Part shown: positions 57,053 through 64,000 of the stretch, one piece after another
Layout: every line of letters starts with the position of its first letter
Position numbering within the stretch: position 1 is the first letter of the stretch
Origin: Roseovarius sp. SCSIO 43702
GTDB lineage: Bacteria; Pseudomonadota; Alphaproteobacteria; Rhodobacterales; Rhodobacteraceae
NCBI RefSeq assembly: GCF_019599045.1
Contig: NZ_CP080623.1
Location: 270,501 to 334,500, forward strand
DNA: 64,000 bases
Reading direction: 5' to 3'
Translations under genes and position numbers: made by a program
Notes under the pieces: model-generated
The model's database searches: none
What the model was told of the DNA's origin: nothing
Seen by the model: only the letters and a program-made list of their open reading frames with translations

Positions 57053-58282
57053 TCAGGCGCTTGGCCGCCGATCGGGGGGTGTGGAGCGTTCGGGGTGGGG
57101 CGGCTTGCCGGAGGGCACACGCATTGCGCGCATGAGAATCAGCGGAAGGCGGCGCAGGGTCAATGTCAGGATGCGCGGGTATTCGACCTCGCCGTTCAGG
57201 AGCCGCAGGAACTCGGCCTTCAGGACGCGGGAGTGACCGAAACCACGCCGGAAAACCGGGCGGAAACGCTCGGAGAATATGAGCGGCCTGAGCCAGCCCG
57301 CGAGACGGAGCGAGCGGCGGATCGGCCGGACGGCGCGGGTGTAGGCCGGGAGCGCGCGGGCCGCGTCCCCGGCGGCGAGCGCGTCACGCACGGCGCAGGC
57401 GGCGGCGTGACCGGACTGCATGGCATAGGCGATGCCCTCGCCGGTGATGGGGTCGAGATACCCCGCGGCGTCGCCGGCGAGAAGCGTGGTGCCGCGACCG
57501 GGCGTGCCCTTGTCCTCGCCGGAGGGAAGGAAGTGTCCCTTGACCCGGGCGCCGCTCGCATCGCCCAGAAGCTCTTGATAGCGTGCTATTTTCTCGGACA
57601 TGTCCCGGTTGAGGGCCGCCACTCCGCCGACACCGACCGTGGTGGTGTGACGTTTAGGGAAGGACCAGCCATAGCCCCAGCGCGCGGCGTCGAAATCGAT
57701 GCGGATGGGCGCGAGCGGGCCGGGATCGGCGCTGTTCGGAGCCTCCACCTCGAGGGCGAACCCCACCCGGTCGGGGTCGAAGGCGCGGCCGAAGAGCGCC
57801 TTGGCGACGATGCTCTGCACCCCGTCCGCGCCGAGCAGGACGGACCAGCCCAGCGCCGCGCCGGAGGCGAGCGTCAGACGCCGCGATTCGAGGTCGAGAG
57901 AGGCGACGCGATGGCCGGTGAAGTCGGTCGCGCCCGCTTCGCAAGCCATTGTTTTCAGGAGGTTGTCCATGTCCCAGCGCATCGTCACATGCATCGGGGA
58001 AATCACCTCTTCCGGGCCGAGGCGCGCGCCGTCGAGGTAGAAGGCGAAGCGTGTCCGTTCGTCGAAGAGGGCGGGGTCCAGGGGGCGGTCGAAGACCGAT
58101 TCGAAGACCTTGCGGGCGCGGCCCGAGAAAAGCCCGCCGCAGAGCTTGGCGCGGGGGAAGGCGGCCTTGTCCACAAGCGCGACGGAAAGGCCCGCGCGGG
58201 CCGCGGTGAAGGCGGCGGAGGCGCCGGCGGGACCGGCGCCGATGACGACGAGATCGAAGATTCGGGGGGCTGGATCCATCAT
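57053..58282 (-). CDS. Geranylgeranyl reductase-family flavoprotein
   Basis: The 409-residue FAD-dependent oxidoreductase begins with the dinucleotide-binding motif DLVVIGAGPAGASAAFTAAR. It has the family FAD motif LLAGDAAGYLDPITGEGIAY and DKAAFPRAKLCGGLFSG near residue 45. Relatives reduce isoprenoid double bonds in lipids or pigments. No bacteriochlorophyll genes are nearby, so a role in general lipid or quinone modification is possible. Its promoter region holds copy 2 of the 45-bp repeat. Confidence 0.85.
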   Translation of the reverse strand: MMDPAPRIFDLVVIGAGPAGASAAFTAARAGLSVALVDKAAFPRAKLCGGLFSGRARKVFESVFDRPLDPALFDERTRFAFYLDGARLGPEEVISPMHVTMRWDMDNLLKTMACEAGATDFTGHRVASLDLESRRLTLASGAALGWSVLLGADGVQSIVAKALFGRAFDPDRVGFALEVEAPNSADPGPLAPIRIDFDAARWGYGWSFPKRHTTTVGVGGVAALNRDMSEKIARYQELLGDASGARVKGHFLPSGEDKGTPGRGTTLLAGDAAGYLDPITGEGIAYAMQSGHAAACAVRDALAAGDAARALPAYTRAVRPIRRSLRLAGWLRPLIFSERFRPVFRRGFGHSRVLKAEFLRLLNGEVEYPRILTLTLRRLPLILMRAMRVPSGKPPHPERSTPPDRRPSA

Positions 58283-58325
58283 GGCGCAGGTCTATGCGAG
58301 GGGCCGCAAAGGTGCCAGAATTTAA

Positions 58326-58370
58326 CGTCGGTATCCATGTCGGTATCCACGTCGGTATCACGTCGGTGCG
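58326..58370 (-). repeat. 45-bp dispersed repeat of 12-bp units, copy 2
   Basis: This is an exact reverse-orientation copy of 35781-35825, made of GATACCGACRTG units. It lies 44-88 bases upstream of the flavoprotein start and reads in that gene's direction, just as copy 1 reads toward rpsT. The divergent brnA-like gene starts 80 bases away on the other side. Confidence 0.85.
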
Positions 58371-58449
58371 ACCGCGCGCCGCCGCGAGAAATCGTTAAGG
58401 AAGTCCTGCGATGGTCGGCGCGACACGAGCCCGAGAGAGGACCGCCGCC

Positions 58450-58851
58450 ATGACCGAGCCCCGCCCCCGCCGCCTGACCCGGAGCGAACGCATCGCGCGC
58501 GACGCGCTGATGCGCAATCTCATCTATCTTCAGCGCGACACGTGGGTCACCGCCGCGATCCGCGAGGAGGTGCCGGATGCGTGGCACACGCTCGAGGCCG
58601 ACCTCGACGTGTGGGAGAAGAAGGAGAAGGTGACGCTCTATCTCGATGGGTCGGTCGCGAAATTCTATCGCGCGATGGGCGCGGGATACCAGGCGCGGAT
58701 CAACCGGCTTCTGGCGACCTGGGCGCAGATGAAGATTGCCGGGGAGGTGCGGCTGGACGAGTTCATGACCAAGCGGGTGGATGCCGAGATCGGCGAGGAG
58801 GGCGACCGGGCCGAGATGGCCTTCGCGGAGGTGGAGGAGGAGCTCGAGTGA
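58450..58851 (+). CDS. Orphan BrnA-type antitoxin-like protein
   Basis: The 133-residue protein has the BrnA-type ribbon-helix-helix region KVTLYLDGSVAKFYRAMGAG followed by YQARINRLLATWAQ. BrnA normally represses brnTA and neutralises the RNase toxin BrnT. Here no brnT is adjacent: upstream is a divergent gene and downstream a convergent regulator. The C-terminal tail is acidic. I chose the ATG at 58450; 13 upstream codons are open. It may act as a free-standing regulator. Confidence 0.75.
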   Translation: MTEPRPRRLTRSERIARDALMRNLIYLQRDTWVTAAIREEVPDAWHTLEADLDVWEKKEKVTLYLDGSVAKFYRAMGAGYQARINRLLATWAQMKIAGEVRLDEFMTKRVDAEIGEEGDRAEMAFAEVEEELE

Positions 58852-58873
58852 CGGGCGGCGCGGCGGCCACCCG

Positions 58874-59776
58874 TCACTCCCAAGGGAGATCCTTGCACAT
58901 CGCCACGAGGTGATCGACGAAGAGGCGCAGGCGGGTCGATTGAAACCGGTTGGGGCGGAACACCGCGTGGATGTCGCGCTCGGGCCAGGTCTCGTGGTCG
59001 GGCAGGAGGCGGACCAGGCGGCCCGCCGCGAGATGCTCGGCGACGAAGAACACGGGCAGGATCACGATACCCACCCCCGCGATGGAAGCCTGGCACAGCA
59101 TCTCGCCGGAATCCGACCGGAACGAGCCGGCGAGCGAGACCTGCCCGACCTCGCCCGCCGCATCCCGGTAGCGCCATTCGTGGACCGAGGTGTTGCGCGA
59201 ATAGACCAGCACCTCGTGACCGGCGAGGTCTTCGGGCGTTCGCGGCACGCCGCGGCGTTCGAGATAGCCGGGTGCCGCGCAGAGCACGAAGGGGCAGGAG
59301 GCCAGCCGCCGTGCGATCAGCGAGGAATCCTTGAGCGTGCCGATCCGCACCACCACGTCAAGGCCGTCGGCGTCCGGGTCGACGAAGCGGTCGTCGAGGC
59401 TCACGTCGAGCGTGACACCGGGATAGGTGGCGGCGAAACGGGCGACGCCCTCGGTCAGGCAGGTGATCCCGAGCCCTTGCGGCAGGCTGATCTTGAGCGG
59501 CCCGCGCGGATGGGCGCCAAGCTCGAGGATCTCGTTTTCCGCTTCCGCGAGATCGTTCAGCGCGCGCCGCGCGCGGTCGTAATAGATCGCGCCCTCTTCC
59601 GTCACCGACACGTTGCGCGTCGTGCGGTTGAGCAACTTGACCTTCAGGTCCAGTTCCAGGTTCTGAACCTGCTTGGAGACCGCCGAACTGGTCAGGCCGA
59701 GCCTGCGCGCGGCGCCTGCGAAGCTCTGCTCCTCGACGACCGCGGCGAAAACGCCGATGCGGGAAATCCGGTCCAT
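58874..59776 (-). CDS. LysR-family transcriptional regulator
   Basis: The 300-residue regulator has an N-terminal winged helix-turn-helix (GVFAAVVEEQSFAGAARRLG, LTSSAVSKQVQNLE) and a periplasmic-binding-like effector domain. The start at 59774-59776 fits the family (MDRISRIGVF); 12 more codons upstream are open. It diverges from the doxX gene, which is its most likely target. Effector unknown. Confidence 0.9.
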   Translation of the reverse strand: MDRISRIGVFAAVVEEQSFAGAARRLGLTSSAVSKQVQNLELDLKVKLLNRTTRNVSVTEEGAIYYDRARRALNDLAEAENEILELGAHPRGPLKISLPQGLGITCLTEGVARFAATYPGVTLDVSLDDRFVDPDADGLDVVVRIGTLKDSSLIARRLASCPFVLCAAPGYLERRGVPRTPEDLAGHEVLVYSRNTSVHEWRYRDAAGEVGQVSLAGSFRSDSGEMLCQASIAGVGIVILPVFFVAEHLAAGRLVRLLPDHETWPERDIHAVFRPNRFQSTRLRLFVDHLVAMCKDLPWE

Positions 59777-59779
59777 TCC

Positions 59780-59828
59780 ATTATCAACCTTTTGGCACGA
59801 GTGAGATGACATTTCTCCATATTATCAA
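59780..59828. promoter_or_regulatory. Direct repeat in the lysR-doxX gap
   Basis: ATTATCAA occurs twice, at 59780-59787 and 59821-59828, 41 bases apart (about four helical turns). Both copies lie between the divergent lysR and doxX starts, the usual place for LysR-type operators. Inference from position only. Confidence 0.35.
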
Positions 59829-59888
59829 TTCAAACGCAATGGCCGATATTCGTGCCAACGCAACACACACATGGATTGGAGTTTTGAC

Positions 59889-60320
59889 ATGACCTTCGAG
59901 ACCAACGCGACCATCGGCGCGACGCTGACCCGCCTATCCCTCGGGACCGTCCTTCTGGCCCACGGGCTTCTGAAGGTGATGGTGTTCACCGTGCCCGGCA
60001 CGGTGGCCTTCTTCGAGAGCCTCGGCCTGCCCGCGATCGCGGCCTACCTCACCATCTTCGCGGAACTCGCGGGCGGCACGGCGATCCTGCTCGGCCTCTA
60101 CACGCGGCTTGCGGCATTGCTGTCGATCCCGCTGCTGCTGGGCTCGGTCTGGGCCCATGCCGGCAATGGCTGGCTCTTCAGTGCCGAAGGCGGCGGCTGG
60201 GAGTTTCCCGCGCTGCTGGTGGCCCTCGCGGTCGCGGTGGCGATCCAGGGTGGCGGGGCCTTCGCCCTGCGCAGGCTGCCGGTCATCGACGGCTTCATCC
60301 CCGAGGCGCTGAGGGTCTGA
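59889..60320 (+). CDS. DoxX-family membrane protein
   Basis: The 143-residue protein has four predicted membrane helices (for example LGTVLLAHGLLKVMVFTVPG and IFAELAGGTAILLGLY). These match the DoxX family, whose members are linked to quinone or sulfur redox chemistry. TTGGAG lies seven bases before the ATG at 59889; an ATG six codons earlier is less well placed. It is divergent from the LysR regulator. Confidence 0.88.
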   Translation: MTFETNATIGATLTRLSLGTVLLAHGLLKVMVFTVPGTVAFFESLGLPAIAAYLTIFAELAGGTAILLGLYTRLAALLSIPLLLGSVWAHAGNGWLFSAEGGGWEFPALLVALAVAVAIQGGGAFALRRLPVIDGFIPEALRV

Positions 60321-60344
60321 CGGGGGCATGACGGAGCCCTGCGA

Positions 60345-60370
60345 CGAGAGGCCGTAGCCGCGGCCTCTCG
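60345..60370 (+). terminator. Terminator-like hairpin after doxX
   Basis: CGAGAGGCCG pairs perfectly with CGGCCTCTCG around a six-base loop, followed by ATTT. It starts 25 bases after the doxX stop and separates it from the efflux genes. Confidence 0.75.
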
Positions 60371-60438
60371 ATTTGGCTTCATAGATCGGTGGGGGATGTT
60401 ATCATCGGGCGTTCCCTGCATCAGACGGACCACCAATC

Positions 60439-61596
60439 ATGAGAGCGTTTCGCCAAGTCGTCCTGTCGATGGTGGTTCTGGCCGCCGGGCTTTACGTGTG
60501 GATCGCTCATGTTCCCGCCGCGCAGCCCGTTCTGGACCGCCTGGGGCTTTTGGACCTGCTCGGGATCGAAGCGTCGCAGCCTGACGAGGCCAACGGGGAG
60601 AACGGGCGGTCCGATCCGGCGGTGCGGGTGATCACCGCCACGGTGGGCGAGCAGGCCATGCAGGACCGGGTGAGCGCGATCGGCGACGGTCGCGCGCGCC
60701 GTTCGGTCGACGTGCGCTCGAAGGCGGTGGGGACGATCACGGGCGTGGCCCTCGAGCCGGGGAGCTACGTGGAGGAAGGCACCGAGATCGTCCAGCTCGA
60801 GGACGAGGCCGAGCGGATCGCGCTGGAACAGGCCCAGATCCAGCTCGAGAACGCGCGTGCCGATGCCGAGCGGGCGCGGCAGCTCGCGGCGCGCGGCACG
60901 GTATCGGAGGTGCAGTTGCGCGAGCTGGAGCTTGCGCTGCGCAGCGCCCAGCTTGCCGTCCGGCAGGCCGAGTTCGACCTGTCGCGGCGTCATGTCGAGG
61001 CGCCGATCTCGGGCTGGGTCGGAATCATCGACATCGAGCCGGGCGACCGGGTCAACGCGCAGGATTTCCTCGTCAACATCACGGACAGGTCCGAGATACT
61101 GGTGGATTTCAGGGTGCCCGAGCGGCTCATCGGCAAGATCGCGGTCGGCCAGCCGATCGAGGTGAGGCCGGTGGGCGGCCCGGAGACGGTGCTCACCGGA
61201 GAGGTCAGCGCGATCGACGCGGTGGTCGACCGGGCGAGCCGCACGCTCCTGGTGCAGGGGCGGGTGCCGAACGACGGGGACCTGCTGCGCGCGGGCATGG
61301 CCTTCTCGGTCGGCATGTCATTCCCCGGCGAGACGCTCTTGTCGGTGCCGCCGCTCGCCGTGCAATGGTCGGGCGAGGGCCCTTACGTCTGGGCGGTGCG
61401 CGACGGCCGCGCGGCGCAGGTGCCCGTCACGATCATGCGCCGCGAGAGCGAGAGCGTGCTGGTCACGTCGGCGGAGCTGAGCGCCGGTGAGACGGTCGTC
61501 ACCGAAGGCGTGCAGACCCTGCGGGAGGGGGCCGAGGTCAGCGCGGCGGATGGCCGCGAGGCACGGTGCCGGGCCGGCGGGAGGGCCACGCTGTGA
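60439..61596 (+). CDS. RND efflux periplasmic adaptor (membrane fusion protein)
   Basis: The 385-residue adaptor has an N-terminal membrane anchor (VVLSMVVLAAGLYVW) and a lipoyl-like half (GTITGVALEPGSYVEEGTEI). A short coiled-coil hairpin follows (about 120-175), then beta-barrel domains including RTLLVQGRVPNDGDLLRAGM. It links the inner-membrane RND pump to an outer-membrane channel. It overlaps the pump gene by four bases (GTGA). No outer-membrane factor is seen in the window. Confidence 0.92.
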   Translation: MRAFRQVVLSMVVLAAGLYVWIAHVPAAQPVLDRLGLLDLLGIEASQPDEANGENGRSDPAVRVITATVGEQAMQDRVSAIGDGRARRSVDVRSKAVGTITGVALEPGSYVEEGTEIVQLEDEAERIALEQAQIQLENARADAERARQLAARGTVSEVQLRELELALRSAQLAVRQAEFDLSRRHVEAPISGWVGIIDIEPGDRVNAQDFLVNITDRSEILVDFRVPERLIGKIAVGQPIEVRPVGGPETVLTGEVSAIDAVVDRASRTLLVQGRVPNDGDLLRAGMAFSVGMSFPGETLLSVPPLAVQWSGEGPYVWAVRDGRAAQVPVTIMRRESESVLVTSAELSAGETVVTEGVQTLREGAEVSAADGREARCRAGGRATL

Positions 61597-64000
61597 GCGC
61601 GGGCGGGACCGGCACGGCGCTTTTCGTGCGGCGGCCGATCCTGGCCTTCGTGCTCAACGCGCTCATCATCCTGGCGGGGGTCGCGGCGCTTTTCGGGGCG
61701 GAGATCCGCGAGTTGCCCAACGTGGACCGGCCGGTGGTGACGGTCACTACCGGCTTTGCGGGCGCATCACCGGAATCCGTGGATCAGGAGGTGATCAGCC
61801 GGGTCGAGGGCGCGGTGGGGCGGGTGTCGGGCGTACGCTCGATCTCTTCCGCCTCGCGCTTCGGGCGCGGCCGCGTCACGGTGGAATTCAACGACAACGT
61901 CGATATCGACGTGGCCGCGATGGACGTGCGCGACGCGGTGGGGCGGATCGTCAACGACCTGCCCGAGGACGCGGACCAGCCCGAGATCGTCAAGGCCGAC
62001 GCGAATGCCCAGCCCGTCATGCGCATCGCGGTCACGTCGTCGGCCCGCTCGCCGCAGGAACTGACGGCGATCGTGCAGGACCGCGTCGAGGACCGGCTGA
62101 TCTCGGTCGATGGTGTCGCGGACCTCCAGGTCTATGGCGACCGGGAGCCGATCTTCCGCGTCGATATCGACCAGCTCGCGCTGGCCAGCCGGGGCCTGAC
62201 GCTGGGCGACGTGCAGCGCACGCTGGCGGACGTGGCGCTCGACACGCCGGCGGGCGACCTGGCGGGCGACCGGCAGGCGATCAACGTGCGTACCACCGCG
62301 AGCGTGGTGACACCCGAGGCGTTCGAGGCGCTGGAGATCAAGCCGAATGTCCGGATCGGGGACATCGCGCGGGTGACGCTCGGCCCCGCGACCGGCGAGA
62401 CGGTGCTGCGTGCCAATGGCCGGCAGGGGGTCGGGATGGGGGTGATCCGGCAGGCCACGTCGAACACGCTCGAGATCTCGAAGAACGTTCACGCCGTGGT
62501 GGCCGAGCTGAACCGCACCCTTCCCGACGACGTGGAGGTCTTCGTGACATCGGACGACGCCACCTTCATCTCGGGCTCCATCGAGGAGGTGGTCAAGACG
62601 CTCGGCTTCGCCATCGCCTTCGTGGTGGCGGTGATCTTCCTTTTCCTGCGCGACGCGCGCGCGACGCTCATTCCGGCGCTGACCCTGCCGGTGGCGCTGG
62701 TGGGGACGCTGGCGGCGATCTACCTCGTGGGGTTCTCGATCAACATCCTGACGCTGCTGGCGCTGGTGCTGGCGACGGGGATGGTGGTGGACGACGCCAT
62801 CGTCGTGCTCGAGAACATCGTGCGCCAGCGCGCCGCCGGGATGGGGCCGCGGGCGGCGGCGGTGCATGGCACGAGCCAGGTCTTCTTCGCGGTGGTGACG
62901 ACCACGGCGACGCTGGCCGCCGTCTTCGTGCCGTTGTCGTTCCTGCCGGGACAGGCGGGCGGGCTTTTCCGCGAGTTCGGCTTCACGCTGGCGATGGCCG
63001 TGTCGCTGTCCTCGGTGGTGGCGCTGAGCCTCTGCCCCGTCCTGGCCAGCCGCCTTCTCACGAGGCCGCCCAGGAAGGACGCGCGCGGCCCGATGATCTG
63101 GCTCGGCAACCGGCTCATGCGGCTTTACGAGGCCACGCTGCGCGGTGCTCTGGCGATGCCTTACGTCATCGTGCTGATCGCCGGTTTCGTGGCGGCGACG
63201 GCGGTGATGATGGCGGGGACGATCCGGCAGGAATTGACCCCGCCCGAGGACCGCGCCGTGGCGCTTCTGCGGGTCACGGCACCGGCGGGCGTGTCGCTCG
63301 ACTACACGCAGTCCAAGATGCGGCAGATCGAGGACGCGGTGACGCCGTTGCTGGAAAGCGGCGAGATGACGAACCTTTTCGCCTTCAGCGGGTTCAGCGC
63401 CAACAATCGCGGGTTCATGGTATTCACGCTGGCGAACTGGGCGGACCGCGACCGCAGCCAGCAGGAGATCGTGGCCGAGATCAACCGGGAGCTGGGCAAT
63501 GTCATCGGCGTGCGCGCCTTCGCGATCCAGCCCAATTCGCTGGGCATCCGGGGCGCGGGGCGGGGTCTGGCCTTTGCCATCACCGGCAACAATTACGACC
63601 AGTTGTCGGAGGTGGCCGACGCGATGATCGACCGGCTGCGGCAGATCCCCGGCATGGGCCAGGTGCGGCTGGAATACGACCGCACGCAGCCGCAGCTCTT
63701 CGTGCAGGTCGACCGGGAACTGGCGGCCGACCTGGGCATCGACATCACCGGGCTGGGACCGGCCTTGCAGGCGGTGCTGGACGGGCGCGACGTGGCCTCG
63801 GTCTTCATCGACGACAAGAGCTATGACGTGCAGATGCTCTCGACCGCGAACCCGATCGACGATCCCGGCGACCTCGAGAGCATCTTCGTCAGGACGGGCA
63901 GCGGCATGATGGTGCCGATGTCGAGTTTCGTCACGCTGGAAGAACGCGCCGTCGCGCCGGAACTGGGCCGCGAGGGGCAGAACCGGTCGGTGGAACTGAC
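61593..64000 (+). CDS. RND efflux pump inner-membrane subunit, 3' end outside window
   Basis: The frame runs open from a GTG at 61593, overlapping the adaptor stop, to the window end, giving about 802 residues of an AcrB/MexF-type pump. Family features: the first helix after FVRRPILAFVLNAL, the porter-domain segments, and the proton-relay region GMVVDDAIVVLENIVRQRAA (conserved aspartates). It should continue for roughly 200-250 more residues. Another long open frame in a different phase (61487-63826) is not the gene. Confidence 0.94.
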   Translation, partial: MSAGGTGTALFVRRPILAFVLNALIILAGVAALFGAEIRELPNVDRPVVTVTTGFAGASPESVDQEVISRVEGAVGRVSGVRSISSASRFGRGRVTVEFNDNVDIDVAAMDVRDAVGRIVNDLPEDADQPEIVKADANAQPVMRIAVTSSARSPQELTAIVQDRVEDRLISVDGVADLQVYGDREPIFRVDIDQLALASRGLTLGDVQRTLADVALDTPAGDLAGDRQAINVRTTASVVTPEAFEALEIKPNVRIGDIARVTLGPATGETVLRANGRQGVGMGVIRQATSNTLEISKNVHAVVAELNRTLPDDVEVFVTSDDATFISGSIEEVVKTLGFAIAFVVAVIFLFLRDARATLIPALTLPVALVGTLAAIYLVGFSINILTLLALVLATGMVVDDAIVVLENIVRQRAAGMGPRAAAVHGTSQVFFAVVTTTATLAAVFVPLSFLPGQAGGLFREFGFTLAMAVSLSSVVALSLCPVLASRLLTRPPRKDARGPMIWLGNRLMRLYEATLRGALAMPYVIVLIAGFVAATAVMMAGTIRQELTPPEDRAVALLRVTAPAGVSLDYTQSKMRQIEDAVTPLLESGEMTNLFAFSGFSANNRGFMVFTLANWADRDRSQQEIVAEINRELGNVIGVRAFAIQPNSLGIRGAGRGLAFAITGNNYDQLSEVADAMIDRLRQIPGMGQVRLEYDRTQPQLFVQVDRELAADLGIDITGLGPALQAVLDGRDVASVFIDDKSYDVQMLSTANPIDDPGDLESIFVRTGSGMMVPMSSFVTLEERAVAPELGREGQNRSVEL

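Noticed and set aside
61487..63826. 779-codon open frame over the efflux pump gene
   Set aside because: It is in a different phase from the pump gene and reads as glycine/arginine-rich sequence; the pump frame beginning at 61593 has clear family motifs.

Overview
The window is GC-rich, coding-dense DNA from an alphaproteobacterium, most likely a member of the Rhodobacterales (Roseobacter/Rhodobacter relatives). I base this on recognised gene order and protein families: a single large flagellar locus with flaF-flbT, MotE and DUF1217-type accessory genes; the order ubiB-ubiE-mutM-enoyl-CoA hydratase-rpsT-dnaA-dnaN-recF-gyrB; CIRCE-controlled groESL; CtrA-like boxes; and a tandem glycine riboswitch before gcvTHP. 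No rRNA, tRNA or CRISPR array was seen.

Region 1 (1-28,190) is a flagellar locus. It starts inside flgI. It then holds a leftward fliF-fliH-fliN-fliP block; a rightward fliL-hypothetical-motE-motA-(747-aa periplasmic protein)-sltF-flhA-fliR-flhB block; a leftward block from flgB to a second fliL-like gene; fliI; a leftward flagellin/regulator block (flgJ, flgN-like, fliC, flaF, flbT, DUF1217); and fliK-flgD. Many genes overlap by 1-4 bases, so translation is probably coupled. flhB is split by an IS110/IS1111-type insertion sequence at about 12,722-14,417. Removing the element restores a 361-codon flhB exactly in frame, so the insertion looks clean and probably recent, and the sequenced strain is predicted to lack a working flagellar export switch. 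fliG, fliM and motB are not in the window.

Region 2 (28,191-31,540) carries a small secreted alanine-rich protein convergent with a yjbF-yjbH pair, which suggests exopolysaccharide secretion. Region 3 (31,630-46,753) is housekeeping: ubiquinone synthesis (ubiE, ubiB), DNA repair (mutM), an enoyl-CoA hydratase, rpsT, the replication genes dnaA-dnaN-recF-gyrB, the groES-groEL chaperonin genes, and gltX. Region 4 (46,757-52,690) holds a gamma-glutamylcyclotransferase-like gene divergent from an NsrR-like Rrf2 regulator with an FNR-type box between them, then the glycine riboswitch and gcvT-gcvH-gcvP. Region 5 (52,746-64,000) holds a YbbA/YbbP-like ABC system divergent from a TesA-like esterase, a cold-shock protein, a geranylgeranyl-reductase-like flavoprotein, an orphan BrnA-type antitoxin, a LysR regulator divergent from a DoxX protein, and an RND efflux pair cut by the window end.

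The most interesting non-coding signals are: (a) the insertion sequence in flhB, whose 5' non-coding region carries a 12-nt stretch complementary at 11 of 12 positions to the target DNA directly left of the insertion, as expected of a guide RNA; (b) a 45-bp element built from 12-bp units, present twice 22.5 kb apart, both times just upstream of a gene and in the same orientation relative to it; (c) three perfect hairpins in a row in the flagellin leader, next to flbT; and (d) a terminator-like hairpin with a T-run in the dnaA leader.
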